A stretch of 64,000 nt of DNA from Pseudoflavonifractor sp. AF19-9AC (GTDB lineage: Bacteria > Bacillota > Clostridia > Oscillospirales > Oscillospiraceae): positions 481,447 through 545,446 of the forward strand of contig NZ_QUGI01000001.1 in assembly GCF_003478995.1 (NCBI RefSeq), given 5' to 3'. The first letter of the stretch is position 1. Each line of letters starts with the position of its first letter. Shown in pieces: positions 51,554 to 61,022 of the stretch. The notes under the pieces are model-generated. The model had not been told where the DNA came from and ran no database searches. It saw only the letters and a list, made by a program, of their open reading frames with translations. The translations under genes and the position numbers were made by a program.

Positions 51554-53182
51554 TTGCCTCAGTTTGATCCCCAGAAGTATGCCTATCCCTCCCGGCGGAA
51601 TGTGGTCTATGGCCGCCACGCCATGGCCTGCACCTCCGTGCCCCTGGGTGCGCAGATCGGCCTGGATGTGATGAAGGCGGGGGGCAACGCCATGGATGCC
51701 GCGGTTGCCATGGCTGCCGCCATGCCGCTGCTGGAGCCTACGGGCAACGGCCTGGGCTCAGACTGCTTCGCCCTGGTGTGGGTGGAGAAAGAGAAAAAGC
51801 TTTACGGCCTGAATGCCAGTGGGAAGGCTCCTATGGCTCTGTCAGCAAGGCTTGTGAAGGAAAAAGGCTTTGCAGAGATGCCGGAGGCCGGCTGGCTGCC
51901 CACCATGGTTCCGGGCGCTCCGGCGGGGTGGGCGGAGCTGAACCGCCGCTTCGGGACCAAGTCCCTGGAGGAGCTTTTTGCCCCCGCTGTGTCTTACGCC
52001 CGGGAGGGCTGCCCGGTGGCGGTGAATGTGGAGCCCCAGTGGGAGCAGGACTCCCAGCGCATTGCCAAGGCCATGAAGTCCGACCCGGCGCCCCACGCTT
52101 ACTGGTGGAAGACCTTTATGAAGGAGGACGGCAGCCCATACAAGGCGGGGGAACTCTTCCGCTGGGAGGAGTACGCCCAGACCCTGGAGGAGCTGGCCGC
52201 CACCGGCTGTGAGAGCTATTACCGGGGCCCCATCATGGAGAAAATTGTGGCCTTCAGCCGGGAGACCGGAGGCTACTTCTCCGAGGAGGATTTCCGGAGC
52301 TATCACCCGGAGTGGGTGGAGCCCATCACCGCCGACTACAAGGGCTATACCGTCTGTGAGATTCCCCCCAACGGCCACGGCATTACCGTGCTCATGGCGC
52401 TGGATCTTCTGAAGGGCCTCCCTCTGTCGGAGGAGCGGGACTGTGCCGATACCTATCATAAAATTCTGGAATGTATCAAGCTGGCCTTTGCCGACACCAA
52501 GACCTATGTGGCCGATCCCCGGTACATGAAGACCAGGGTGGAGGACCTGCTCTCCGAGGAATATGCCCGCTGCCGCCGGGCCCTCATCGGGGACCGTGCC
52601 CTGCTGCCCGAGGCGGGAGACCCCTCCTGCGGCGGAACCATCTACTTATGTACTGCCGACCCCTTCGGCAACATGGTATCCTTTATTCAGAGCAATTACA
52701 CCACCTTTGGGGCAGGGGTAGCCATCCCCGGCACCGGCATCTCCCTGCAGAACCGGGGAGCCAACTTCTCCCTGGACGAAAACAGCGACAACTGCCTGGC
52801 GGGCGGCAAGAAGTCCTACCACACCATCATTCCCGGTTTCCTCATGAAAGACGGGGAGGCAGTGGGTCCCTTCGGCGTCATGGGCGCCTTTATGCAGCCC
52901 CAGGGCCACGTGCAGGTGGTGGTGAATACGGTAGACTACCACATGAACCCCCAGGAGGCCCTGGACGCCCCCCGGATGCAGTGGATTGGCGGGCGGCACA
53001 TCCAGCTGGAACGGGAGGTGCCCGCCCATATCGGAAAGAAATTGGCGGAAATGGGTCACGAGGTGGAAATTGTAAATACAAACATTTCCATGGGCCGGGG
53101 CGAAATCATCTGGCGTACGAAAAACGGCCTGCTGGTGGGCGGAACAGAGCCCCGTTGTGACGGCACCGTGGCCGCCTGGTAA
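51554..53182 (+). CDS. Gamma-glutamyltransferase family protein
   Basis: A 542-residue Ntn-hydrolase of the GGT family. N-terminal signature: MKAGGNAMDAAVAMAAAMPL. The self-cleavage nucleophile is most likely the Thr in CGGTIYLCTADPFGN (about residue 363), followed by NMVSFIQSNYTTFGAGVA and LDAPRMQW. No signal peptide is seen, so it is likely cytoplasmic, as in other GGT-like acylases. TTG 51554 is 9 bases after AGGAG; TTG 51545 is too close. A TATAAT box lies at 51519-51524. Confidence 0.88.
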   Translation: MPQFDPQKYAYPSRRNVVYGRHAMACTSVPLGAQIGLDVMKAGGNAMDAAVAMAAAMPLLEPTGNGLGSDCFALVWVEKEKKLYGLNASGKAPMALSARLVKEKGFAEMPEAGWLPTMVPGAPAGWAELNRRFGTKSLEELFAPAVSYAREGCPVAVNVEPQWEQDSQRIAKAMKSDPAPHAYWWKTFMKEDGSPYKAGELFRWEEYAQTLEELAATGCESYYRGPIMEKIVAFSRETGGYFSEEDFRSYHPEWVEPITADYKGYTVCEIPPNGHGITVLMALDLLKGLPLSEERDCADTYHKILECIKLAFADTKTYVADPRYMKTRVEDLLSEEYARCRRALIGDRALLPEAGDPSCGGTIYLCTADPFGNMVSFIQSNYTTFGAGVAIPGTGISLQNRGANFSLDENSDNCLAGGKKSYHTIIPGFLMKDGEAVGPFGVMGAFMQPQGHVQVVVNTVDYHMNPQEALDAPRMQWIGGRHIQLEREVPAHIGKKLAEMGHEVEIVNTNISMGRGEIIWRTKNGLLVGGTEPRCDGTVAAW

Positions 53183-53267
53183 AAAGCCGCCGAAATTTAC
53201 CGCTCATAGGATTCGGAAAACTTGCCAGCCTAACCCACAGACAGAAAAACAGGAGGGCAAGGAAACC

Positions 53268-53426
53268 GTGGATGAGGAGAGATTGTGGGCGCTGTTTTTT
53301 GCCACCGGATTGCCCCAGGCCTACCTGGCTATCCGGGGCGTGAGAGAGGAGCGGGAGGCCCAGGCCATTCTGCCAGAGGCGCGAACTGCCTTTCGGGCCG
53401 GGCCGCTGTCCGCCCGGGAAATTTAA
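53268..53426 (+). CDS. YqzL-like small protein
   Basis: A 52-residue protein starting at GTG 53268 (AGGAGG upstream at 53251-53256), with LWALFFATGLPQAYLAIRGV, which matches the pattern of YqzL (W..F..TG...YL), a small protein encoded just before recO in Firmicutes. The position here, 40 bases before recO, supports it. Function unknown. Confidence 0.7.
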   Translation: MDEERLWALFFATGLPQAYLAIRGVREEREAQAILPEARTAFRAGPLSAREI

Positions 53427-53466
53427 AAGCGAAGCCCAGGCTTCGCTACATAGTTGAGGGATTTGT

Positions 53467-54234
53467 ATGCATGTTGCCACCAAGGCGCTGGTTCTGCGGG
53501 GCGTGGACTATAAAGAATCGGATAAAATTTTGACCCTGCTCACCCAGGACCAGGGCAAGCTCACCGCCTCTGCCAGGGGCTGCCGGAAGAAGGGCAGCCC
53601 GCTGGCGGCCGGGTGCCAGCTGCTCAGCTGGGGGGAGCTGGTGCTCTACGACTACCAGGGCCGCTGGACCGTGAAGGAGGCGTCCCCTGAGCGGATTTTC
53701 CAGGGGGTGCGGGACGATCTGGACAAGCTGGCTCTGGCCTGTTACTTTGCCGAGGTCACCGAGCTTCTGGCGGTGGAGGGGGAGCCCAATCCACAGCTCC
53801 TCTCTCTGATTCTTAACAGCCTCCATGCCCTGGACAAGCTCCATAAGCCCCTGGCGCTGGTGAAGGCGGCCTTCGAGCTGAAGGCCATGTGTCTGGCGGG
53901 GTACGAGCCGCTGCTGGAGGGCTGCGCCGTGTGCGGCGCGGAGCAGCCGGAGGAGCCCCGGTTCCACCTGCGGGAGGGGGTGCTCCACTGTGCCCGCTGC
54001 CGGGATCAGGTGGGGGAGGGAATTTCCATGCCCATCAACAGCCAGGCCCTCCGGGCTATGGAGCACATTGCCTATGGGGACCCCAAGCGGCTCTTTTCCT
54101 TCCAGGCGGAGGGGGAGGGCCTGCGGCAGCTGGGGGACTTGACGGAGGCCTACCTCCATACCCAGCTGGAGCGGGGCTTCCGCACCCTGGACTTCTATAA
54201 GCAGCTGCAGGTAGAGGCGCCAACCTTGTCATAA
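53467..54234 (+). CDS. recO: DNA repair protein RecO
   Basis: A 255-residue recombination mediator. An N-terminal OB-fold begins ATKALVLRGVDYKESDKILTLL with KLTASARGCRK; a helical middle and a zinc finger (CAVCG...CARC, about 155-180) follow. It helps load RecA on SSB-coated DNA in the RecF pathway. Follows the yqzL-like gene and ends in a bidirectional terminator. Confidence 0.93.
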   Translation: MHVATKALVLRGVDYKESDKILTLLTQDQGKLTASARGCRKKGSPLAAGCQLLSWGELVLYDYQGRWTVKEASPERIFQGVRDDLDKLALACYFAEVTELLAVEGEPNPQLLSLILNSLHALDKLHKPLALVKAAFELKAMCLAGYEPLLEGCAVCGAEQPEEPRFHLREGVLHCARCRDQVGEGISMPINSQALRAMEHIAYGDPKRLFSFQAEGEGLRQLGDLTEAYLHTQLERGFRTLDFYKQLQVEAPTLS

Positions 54235-54240
54235 TACGGA

Positions 54241-54277
54241 AAAAGGCCTCTGCGTCCATGGGACGCAGAGGCCTTTT
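54241..54277. terminator. Bidirectional terminator recO/rpmF
   Basis: A 17-bp perfect stem (54241-54257 with 54261-54277) with an ATG loop and A/T runs at both ends. Confidence 0.93.
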
Positions 54278-54296
54278 CACTACGTTGTCTTTGTGC

Positions 54297-54485
54297 TTAC
54301 TGCTGAGCCTCGACCTGGCCAAAGGTGTGGCCGTTGTAGGTCAGACAATTTTTGCACATCCGGTGGGGCAGCCGGTAAGCCCCGCACTTGGGGCAGGTCA
54401 CGATACCGGGAGTCTCCAGCTTCCAAACGGAGCTGCGCCGCTTATCGCGCCGGGCCTTGGACACTTTTCTCTTAGGAACCGCCAT
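54297..54485 (-). CDS. rpmF: 50S ribosomal protein L32
   Basis: A 62-residue protein, [20 protein letters not shown], with a zinc motif ([17 protein letters not shown]). It follows yceD on the minus strand, the usual yceD-rpmF order. ATG 54485 has a GGAGG site. Confidence 0.97.
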   Translation of the reverse strand: MAVPKRKVSKARRDKRRSSVWKLETPGIVTCPKCGAYRLPHRMCKNCLTYNGHTFGQVEAQQ

Positions 54486-54533
54486 GTTTGACACCTCCTT
54501 CGGTTTTCGTGCCAATCGAGGCACTTCGACTAC

Positions 54534-55037
54534 TCACTCAGCATCATTATCCAGCAGCTGCGCAAGGGCCGCCAATCTTGGATCTACTTCAGGTTTGCAC
54601 CCGCAGGGGCCAAGGTTCAGGTTGGCTCCGCACTTGGCGCACAGCCCTTTGCAGTCGTCTGAGCAAAGGTTTTTGGTATCCATCGCGAGGACAAAGGCCT
54701 CAGAAGCCGCCTGGTCCAAATCCAGTTCGGTGCCTTCCAGCAGAAGGATGTCGTCGTTTTCCTCATCCTCCAGCTCCTGAGCCACCAAGCTGTCCAGTTT
54801 GACCACCTTTTTCCGGGAAAATTCCTTTCCGCAGCGGTCGCAGACCAGATCCAGCTGGGTTTCCATGGTCCCCTCCAGCACCAGAGCGCCCGCGTGGTTG
54901 GTCACGCTGCCCTGCACCAGAATGGGGTGGGTTACAGGTTTGTAGCCGTAGAAATCCAGGTCGGACAGGTCCAGCTGAAACTGAAACGTCTTTTGTGCGT
55001 CGGGCGTGTAGATAATCTCTTGTAAATCCAGACGCAT
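54534..55037 (-). CDS. yceD: YceD/DUF177 family protein
   Basis: A 167-residue protein with the DUF177 layout: LVCDRCGKEF (about 70) and a C-terminal cysteine cluster (CSDDCKGLCAKCGANLNLGPCGC). YceD is linked to 23S rRNA accumulation and is nearly always next to rpmF, as here (48 bases). ATG 55037 follows GGAGG by 7-8 bases. Confidence 0.92.
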   Translation of the reverse strand: MRLDLQEIIYTPDAQKTFQFQLDLSDLDFYGYKPVTHPILVQGSVTNHAGALVLEGTMETQLDLVCDRCGKEFSRKKVVKLDSLVAQELEDEENDDILLLEGTELDLDQAASEAFVLAMDTKNLCSDDCKGLCAKCGANLNLGPCGCKPEVDPRLAALAQLLDNDAE

Positions 55038-55205
55038 GACGTTCCTCCCAAGTGCTTGACCTTCTACTCGCATAATGGTACGGAGAGTATTATAAAGAAA
55101 ATGGCTCCACTTGTCAAACCTTTTTTTGTGATTGACAAAACTATTTTTTTGTGGTCCAATCTTGAGAGAATCCCACATATTGTACAAAAGGAGTCGTACC
55201 GGTCC

Positions 55206-56207
55206 ATGAAGGAGTTTGTCATCGGGAAAAACGACGCCGGACAGCGGCTGGACCGTTGGCTGGCCAAGACGCTGCCCCTGCTGCCCGCGCCCCTGGCCCA
55301 GAAGTACATCCGTCTCAAGCGGGTGAAAGTAAACGGAAAAGGGTCCAAGCGGGACGTGCGGCTCAATGTGGGGGACGTGCTGCAATTATACATCAACGAC
55401 GAGTTTTTTGAAAGGCCTACCCCGGAAAATGCCTTCTTGTCCCTGTATCAGCCCAAGCTGAACATCCTCTATGAGGATGAGCACATTATGCTGCTGGACA
55501 AGCGGCCGGGGCTGGTGGTCCACCCGGACGAGAACGAGCGGGTGAACACCCTTCTGACCCACATCCAGGCCTACCTCTACCAGAAGAAAGAGTGGTCCCC
55601 CTACTGGGAGAACTCCTTTGCCCCCGCCCTCTGCAACCGCATTGACCGGAACACCGGCGGCATCGTCATCGCCGCCAAGACTGCCGAGGGACTGCGGGTG
55701 ATGAACCAGAAGATCAAGGACCGGGAGCTGAGCAAGTACTACCTGTGCGTGGTCCAGGGCCGTATGGAGCCCAGGGAGGGCAAGCTGGAGGGCTACCTCT
55801 TCAAGGATGAGGTGAAAAAGCAGGTCTACGTCAAGAGCCGTCCCCAGCCCGGGGCCAAGACCGCCATTACCTTATATAAGACGCTGGCGGTGGAGCACGG
55901 GCTTTCCCTGGTGGAGTGCGACCTCGTCACCGGCCGGACTCACCAGATTCGTGCCCAGTTTGCCGCGGCGGGTCACCCGCTGCTGGGGGACGGAAAGTAC
56001 GGAAGTGAGCGGGAGAACCGGAAGTACGGCCGCCACGGCCAGGCCCTGTACTCCTATAAGCTGGTCTTTCAGTTTACCACCGACGCCGGGCCGCTGGAGC
56101 ATCTCAACGGCCGCACCTTCCAGGTGGAGGATGTGGACTTTGTGGCGGAGTATTTCCCCCGTTATCAGTGGAAAGGGACAGAACGGGAGCAAGAAAAGAA
56201 CACCTGA
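55206..56207 (+). CDS. RluA-family pseudouridine synthase
   Basis: A 333-residue enzyme with an N-terminal S4 RNA-binding domain (GQRLDRWLAKTLP; KYIRLKRVKVNGK) and an RluA catalytic domain with Asp in NRIDRNTGGIVIAAK. It also contains DEHIMLLDKRPGLVVHP and VTGRTHQIRAQFAAAGHPLLGD. It makes pseudouridine in rRNA or tRNA; the site is unknown (RluC/RluD-like). ATG 55206 is preferred although AGGAG is 12 bases away; the longer frame from 55056 looks like leader. Confidence 0.92.
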   Translation: MKEFVIGKNDAGQRLDRWLAKTLPLLPAPLAQKYIRLKRVKVNGKGSKRDVRLNVGDVLQLYINDEFFERPTPENAFLSLYQPKLNILYEDEHIMLLDKRPGLVVHPDENERVNTLLTHIQAYLYQKKEWSPYWENSFAPALCNRIDRNTGGIVIAAKTAEGLRVMNQKIKDRELSKYYLCVVQGRMEPREGKLEGYLFKDEVKKQVYVKSRPQPGAKTAITLYKTLAVEHGLSLVECDLVTGRTHQIRAQFAAAGHPLLGDGKYGSERENRKYGRHGQALYSYKLVFQFTTDAGPLEHLNGRTFQVEDVDFVAEYFPRYQWKGTEREQEKNT

Positions 56208-56211
56208 ACCA

Positions 56212-56237
56212 AGCGGGGCCGCAGGCCCCGCTTTTTC
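56212..56237 (+). terminator. Terminator of the RluA gene
   Basis: AGCGGGGCC-GCA-GGCCCCGCT followed by TTTTT, 5 bases after the stop. Confidence 0.93.
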
Positions 56238-56251
56238 ACGCCAAGAAATTA

Positions 56252-56297
56252 TTGACAAACGATAATTCCTGTGCTATATCTGAATTAGAAATTATCG
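56252..56297 (+). promoter_or_regulatory. Promoter with overlapping inverted-repeat operator
   Basis: TTGACA (56252-56257), a 17-base spacer and TATATC (56275-56280) form the promoter. CGATAATT (56260-56267) and its complement AATTATCG (56290-56297) bracket the -10, and AACAATAATCGG follows. This fits autoregulation by the XRE protein encoded second in the operon. Confidence 0.7.
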
Positions 56298-56321
56298 CAA
56301 AACAATAATCGGAGGTGCACT

Positions 56322-57278
56322 ATGAACCGAAGAAATCTGTTCTTGGTGGCCGGAGCCGCCCTGCTGGGGGGCGCTCTGGCGGTGTTGGGCGGACTGCTGG
56401 GCCGTACGGAAGCGGCCGATGTGCTTTCCGCCCCGGTCAGATGGATTGGTGCCGGGCTGCGGGAACTGTCCCTGTCCGGGTTCTGGGGGAACCTGGCTGC
56501 CTGGTTCCTTGCATTTCTGGTGTGTGCCCTGCCGGGGCTGCTGGCGCTTTGGAGCGGTCGCTGGAAGGGAAGCCGGGGAACAGAGGATTGGCTGCTGGCG
56601 CTGATGGTGCCCGTTCTCTTTGCCCTCGTCTTTTTCGGCGTCAACCCCACCCTGCTGTCCCAGCCCTTTGACCTGATATTTCCTCTGGCCGCGGGCGGAT
56701 GTCTGCTGTCTCTGCTGATTGCCTGGCTGGTGCTGAAGCTGCTGCGGGGAATGGAGGACTGCTCTCAGCAGCGGCTTCTGGGGGCGCTTCAACCCCTGCT
56801 GGTGGGCGGAGCCATGGTGTTGGCCTTCGGTTCGGCTGCCGGACGGTTGGCGGAGTTCATGGCACAGAGAGAGAACATTTTTCAGGGTAACACCGGGGAC
56901 CCGGAGGGGGCCTTTTTTACCAGTGCCGTGCTGCTGGTCCTGGTCCTGCTGGAGCTGACTCCTTATTTGATGGGGGCGTTCACTCTGCTGTGGGGGGCGG
57001 AGCTGGCCCGGGCAATGGAGGCGGAACTGTTTGGCGCAGCGGCAGTAGAACTGTGCACACGGACGGCACTGGGGTGCCGGTTTGTGGTGCAGGCCACGGT
57101 GCTCATTTCTGTCTTTACCAACCTTCTGCAGCTGAGTCTGATGGCGGTGATGAAAAGCACCAGCTTTTCCGCTTATATTCCCCTGTTTCCGCTGATTCTG
57201 GCCGGAACGCTGTTTCTGCTGTGCCGGCTGATGGAGAAGGGAAGGGCGCTGCAGGAGGACAACGACTCCATCATCTGA
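56322..57278 (+). CDS. Polytopic membrane protein (DUF2975-like)
   Basis: A 318-residue protein with about seven hydrophobic segments (LFLVAGAALLGGALAVLGGLLG; LMVPVLFALVFFGV; SLLIAWLVLKLL; VLLVLVLLELTPYLMG; YIPLFPLILAGTLFLLCRLM). Membrane proteins of this kind (DUF2975) are often paired with a small YozG-like XRE protein, and one follows here after 12 bases. Function unknown. First gene under the promoter at 56252. Confidence 0.65.
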   Translation: MNRRNLFLVAGAALLGGALAVLGGLLGRTEAADVLSAPVRWIGAGLRELSLSGFWGNLAAWFLAFLVCALPGLLALWSGRWKGSRGTEDWLLALMVPVLFALVFFGVNPTLLSQPFDLIFPLAAGGCLLSLLIAWLVLKLLRGMEDCSQQRLLGALQPLLVGGAMVLAFGSAAGRLAEFMAQRENIFQGNTGDPEGAFFTSAVLLVLVLLELTPYLMGAFTLLWGAELARAMEAELFGAAAVELCTRTALGCRFVVQATVLISVFTNLLQLSLMAVMKSTSFSAYIPLFPLILAGTLFLLCRLMEKGRALQEDNDSII

Positions 57279-57290
57279 GGGGGCAGAGCC

Positions 57291-57521
57291 ATGGCAATTG
57301 AAGTGCATCTCAGCGACGTGCTGAAGGAGCGGGGGATGACCGCCAAGGAGCTGTGTGCCAAGGTGGGCATCACCGAGGCTAACCTGTCCATTCTTCGCTC
57401 CGGGAAGGCCAGCGGCGTGCGCTTTCATACCATCAATAAAATCTGTTACTACCTGGACTGCGACGTGGGGGACATTCTCCACTTCAACGGAAAATTGGAG
57501 GACGGCGATGAAGAAAAATAA
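57291..57521 (+). CDS. Small XRE-family (YozG-like) regulator
   Basis: A 76-residue Cro/C1-type DNA-binding protein: LKERGMTAKELCAKVGITEANLSILRSG, ending with the YozG-like INKICYYLDCDVGDILHF. Likely represses its own operon through the inverted repeat at 56260-56297. Its 3' end overlaps the start of the next gene by 14 bases. Confidence 0.85.
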   Translation: MAIEVHLSDVLKERGMTAKELCAKVGITEANLSILRSGKASGVRFHTINKICYYLDCDVGDILHFNGKLEDGDEEK

Positions 57522-58470
57522 AAGGAAAATCCTGGGAATCCTGGCCGCCCTGCTGGTGCTGGCGGGCGTGGTGGATGCGACTGGGGGTAAGCTGGCCCAG
57601 CCGGAGCACCAGGGACCGGAGAATGATACGTGGATTGGCTATTTCCTGGCCTGGGAACCCCTGCCCGGGGAGTGGGAGGAGATTCCCCGGAAGGGAGAAG
57701 GCTGGGTGGAGTACGGCAGTGAGACCATGAATGTGACGGGCCTGGGTAGTGTCAGCTTTCCCCGGGAAATCCTCATCGCCCAGTACAATGAAGGGGAGGG
57801 TTTTACCTTCCGGGGCATGGAGGGGTATGGTGCCTTTCTGGCCCAGGTGAAGCAGGAGGACGGCAGTGTATTCCTGTCGGGCAACCAGCTCATGGATGCA
57901 AGCACCAACGTGGGAGACACAAAAAATTCCGTCAGCGGCACCGTTTACTACGGACTTCCTCTGGGGGAGACGGAGTGGCCGGCGGGGGAACCGGACTATG
58001 CCTGGAGGGCATACGAGGTCTTTCAGATGCCGGATGGCACCGTCTATCTGGACGGCAGCGGCAACAGCTACGGCAACGCGGGGGGCATGACCATCAAAAG
58101 TGAACGGACCAGTACTGAGACCATAAACGGAGAAACGACGTCGGTTTCCATGTCGGTGGAGGTGCATTTTGAGGCGGTCAGCCGTCTTCAGGAGGTGCAC
58201 ATCAAGGAGTTTGACGCCTCAGACCGGATGATTGAGGAGACCGTGTTTTCAACCGATGCTCTGGGAGATGAGGCCGCGGTGATCCTGGCGCAGGACACCA
58301 GCTGGCTTGTGGTGGAGGAGTACAGTCAGGATGGCACTGTGACGCGCACGGTCTATGATGCGCGGGCGATTGAAGAGACCGGGGAACAGTATCACACCCT
58401 GGTGGTGCTGGACGACCAGGGCATGGGAAGCGGGCACACTCTGTATCTGAAAGGAGCGGACGGAGCGTAA
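57508..58470 (+). CDS. Membrane-anchored extracellular protein, paralogue 1
   Basis: A 320-residue protein with a basic N-terminus, one signal-anchor helix (ILGILAALLVLAGVV) and an extracellular beta-rich domain of unknown fold. Motifs shared with the next gene include SGTVYYG (SGTVYLG), FQMPDGTVYLDGSG (YQMEDGTVYITGEG) and a late VLDDQGMGSG (LLDERGLG). ATG 57508 lies 6 bases after GGAGG inside the XRE gene. No function known. Confidence 0.75.
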   Translation: MKKNKRKILGILAALLVLAGVVDATGGKLAQPEHQGPENDTWIGYFLAWEPLPGEWEEIPRKGEGWVEYGSETMNVTGLGSVSFPREILIAQYNEGEGFTFRGMEGYGAFLAQVKQEDGSVFLSGNQLMDASTNVGDTKNSVSGTVYYGLPLGETEWPAGEPDYAWRAYEVFQMPDGTVYLDGSGNSYGNAGGMTIKSERTSTETINGETTSVSMSVEVHFEAVSRLQEVHIKEFDASDRMIEETVFSTDALGDEAAVILAQDTSWLVVEEYSQDGTVTRTVYDARAIEETGEQYHTLVVLDDQGMGSGHTLYLKGADGA

Positions 58471-58597
58471 ACGCAGCACGAGCCGGGGTTCCGCGGAGAG
58501 CCATATGCCGGACAGGGCACCGTTGGGGGCCAAATGCTCTGTCTTTCCATTTGGGGAGGAAGGTTGGACTCGTTCCATAGAAGATTGGAGGAGGGCA

Positions 58598-59527
58598 ATG
58601 AAGAAGCAGAGGAAAAGGTTGGTTGGTGCGCTGATCGCCCTGCTGGTGCTGGCGGCTGCAGTGGGAACGGCAGGGGGAAGACTGGCCATGCCAGAGCGGC
58701 TGACGGGTGAGGATCAGTTCGTAGGCTTTCACCTGGTGCATCTGCCGGTGATGGACAAGGCAGAGCCCTTCCAGGACCGTTTCCCCTGTACGGAGTACGG
58801 GGTGCAGGAGTGGGAGACGGAGGAGGGGGACAAGGTTACCCTGCCTCAGATAATCCTGATTGGTACGTATAACGAAGAGACAAGGCGCTATGAGTTTCCG
58901 GGCCTGGAGGGGTTTAACTGCTTCTTTGCTCTTCGGGCGGAAGAAGACGGGGAACTGTACTACGCCGGCTATGCGGACCTGTCGGATGTCCGTGTGGAAG
59001 TGGGGGAGGAGAGAAACGCCCTCAGTGGCACGGTGTACCTGGGACCGCAGCTGGAGGGATATGAGGCACCCAAGTACGGCTATACCCTCACTGCCTACCG
59101 GGTCTACCAGATGGAGGACGGTACCGTCTATATCACCGGTGAAGGAGATCGCCAGGGCTATGCCGGGGCGGGATTTACTATTACAGAGGAGCACAGCCGT
59201 CGGGAGAACATAGGCGGGAAAGAGCAGAGCGTCACCCTGAAGGTTGGCTTTTCCACCCAGTGGGCGGAGCGGATAAAAGCCGTGACCGTTACTTGGTTTG
59301 GAGCGGATGACCGCGTGGTGGGGGAAGAGAGCCTTTCCGTGGAGGAGATCGAAGACGATCTCACCCTGGAGCCGCCGTCTGAAGCGGTGTGGGCGCTGGT
59401 GGCGGTGGAAAATGCCCGGGGTGAGGTGGAGCGGTCGTCCTACACCCTGGAACCGGGAGCCGCCCACAGCCTGGTCCTGCTGGACGAACGGGGTCTTGGA
59501 CAGGTGGTTTCTCTCATCCTGAGCTGA
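58598..59527 (+). CDS. Membrane-anchored extracellular protein, paralogue 2
   Basis: A 309-residue relative of the preceding gene with the same plan: basic start MKKQRKRLVGALIALLVLAA, then a beta-rich extracellular domain with SGTVYLG and MEDGTVYITGEG. The bases just before its start (ATTGGAGGAGGGCAATGAAG) resemble those before paralogue 1, which lie inside the XRE gene. The duplication therefore carried a short piece of that gene's 3' end. Function unknown. Confidence 0.75.
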   Translation: MKKQRKRLVGALIALLVLAAAVGTAGGRLAMPERLTGEDQFVGFHLVHLPVMDKAEPFQDRFPCTEYGVQEWETEEGDKVTLPQIILIGTYNEETRRYEFPGLEGFNCFFALRAEEDGELYYAGYADLSDVRVEVGEERNALSGTVYLGPQLEGYEAPKYGYTLTAYRVYQMEDGTVYITGEGDRQGYAGAGFTITEEHSRRENIGGKEQSVTLKVGFSTQWAERIKAVTVTWFGADDRVVGEESLSVEEIEDDLTLEPPSEAVWALVAVENARGEVERSSYTLEPGAAHSLVLLDERGLGQVVSLILS

Positions 59528-59566
59528 TCCAAAACGAGGCTCTGAGAAAGCGTAAAAATGAGCTCT

Positions 59567-59603
59567 ATGGAGCCCTCCGGAGGTGCTGACCGGAGGGCTC
59601 CAT
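59567..59603 (+). terminator. Terminator after the paralogue pair
   Basis: A 14-bp perfect stem (59567-59580 with 59590-59603) and a short T-rich tail. Confidence 0.85.
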
Positions 59604-59664
59604 TCTTGTGCGGGAAGAACTTTGGAGAGGCATGTAAAAAACAGGGAAAATTTCAGGAAAATGA

Positions 59665-59693
59665 TTGACAAGAGGGGGGCAAACAGATATAGT
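59665..59693 (+). promoter_or_regulatory. Promoter of the potABCD operon
   Basis: TTGACA (59665-59670), a 17-base spacer and TATAGT (59688-59693). A leader of about 120 bases follows with CCCGG/CCGGG complementarity (about 59717-59756). A regulatory role is possible but no known riboswitch was recognised. Confidence 0.85.
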
Positions 59694-59816
59694 GTATGTC
59701 GCTATCCGTGAAAGCCCGGCCCCCCGGATGTCCCACTGAGGAGTACCGAACCGGGCGAATAAATCGAGGGAGCTGACAGTGTAATTCACACACAAGATTG
59801 TTAGGGGGAGAGCCAT

Positions 59817-61022
59817 ATGTCCAAAGAGCTGATCCGCCTGTCTGACTGCACCATGAAGTTTGACGACGAGGTGATCCTGGACAAGATTAATTTGTATATC
59901 AGGGACAAGGAGTTCCTCACGCTGCTCGGACCCAGTGGGTGCGGCAAGACGACCACCCTTCGCATTATCGGTGGTTTTCAGACGCCCACCTCGGGAGATG
60001 TATTGTTCGACGGTGTGAGGATTAATGCTGTCCCGCCCCATAAACGGGCCATCAACACCGTGTTCCAGAAATACGCCCTATTTCCCCATTTGAATGTCTA
60101 TGAAAACATCGCCTTCGGCCTGCGGGTCCCTAAGGTGGAGGAGCAGCGGGATGAGAAGGGAAAGGTGATCGCCCGGCGGAAGGTCAAGCTCAGCGAGAAG
60201 GAGATTGACCAGCGGGTGATGGAGATGCTGGAGGTAGTGAACCTCCGGGGCTTTGAAAAGCGCCATATCAGCCAGCTGTCCGGCGGACAGCAGCAGCGAG
60301 TGGCCATCGCCCGGGCCCTGGTGAACAAGCCCAAGGTGCTGCTGCTGGACGAGCCTTTGGGCGCCCTGGACCTGAAGCTGCGCAAGGATATGCAGAACGA
60401 GCTCAAGCGCATCCAGAAGGCTATGGAGATCACCTTTATTTATGTCACCCACGACCAGGAAGAGGCCCTGGCCATGTCCGACACCGTGGTGGTGATGGAC
60501 GGGGGCAAGATTCAGCAGATCGGCACCCCGGAGGACATCTACAACGAGCCCAAGAACGCCTTTGTGGCCGACTTCATCGGTGAGTCCAATATCCTGGACG
60601 GCATCATGCGCGCCGACGGCGTGGTGGAGATCTTCAACCGGAGATTCCAGTGTCTGGACGGCGGCTTTGAGAAGGACGAGCCAGTGGACGTGGTCATCCG
60701 CCCGGAGGATGTGGACATCGTTCCGGAGAACGAGGGCCAGCTGAAGGGCACCGTTACCAACGTCACCTTCAAGGGGATGCAGTACGACATCATCGTGGAC
60801 TTTTACGGCTTCAAGTGGCTCATCCAGACCACCGACCTGTCCCCAGTAGGCTCCCGCATCGGCATCAAGATTGATCCCGACGGCATCCACGTCATGAAGA
60901 AGAGTCAGTATTCCGGCATGTTCGGTGACTACTCCTCCTATTCCGAGGAGTATGAGGAAATCAGCGACGCTGAATACGAGCCTGAGGAAGTGGATGAGCA
61001 GGAGGGCGGAGATGAAAACTAG
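59817..61022 (+). CDS. potA: Spermidine/putrescine ABC transporter ATPase
   Basis: A 401-residue ATPase: Walker [11 protein letters not shown]-loop [20 protein letters not shown], signature [15 protein letters not shown], Walker [13 protein letters not shown], switch [10 protein letters not shown], and a C-terminal TOBE domain (about 290-370). A loop after the Q-loop ([18 protein letters not shown]) is longer than usual, and the protein ends in a very acidic tail. Energises polyamine uptake. Overlaps potB by 11 bases. Confidence 0.93.
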   Translation: MSKELIRLSDCTMKFDDEVILDKINLYIRDKEFLTLLGPSGCGKTTTLRIIGGFQTPTSGDVLFDGVRINAVPPHKRAINTVFQKYALFPHLNVYENIAFGLRVPKVEEQRDEKGKVIARRKVKLSEKEIDQRVMEMLEVVNLRGFEKRHISQLSGGQQQRVAIARALVNKPKVLLLDEPLGALDLKLRKDMQNELKRIQKAMEITFIYVTHDQEEALAMSDTVVVMDGGKIQQIGTPEDIYNEPKNAFVADFIGESNILDGIMRADGVVEIFNRRFQCLDGGFEKDEPVDVVIRPEDVDIVPENEGQLKGTVTNVTFKGMQYDIIVDFYGFKWLIQTTDLSPVGSRIGIKIDPDGIHVMKKSQYSGMFGDYSSYSEEYEEISDAEYEPEEVDEQEGGDEN

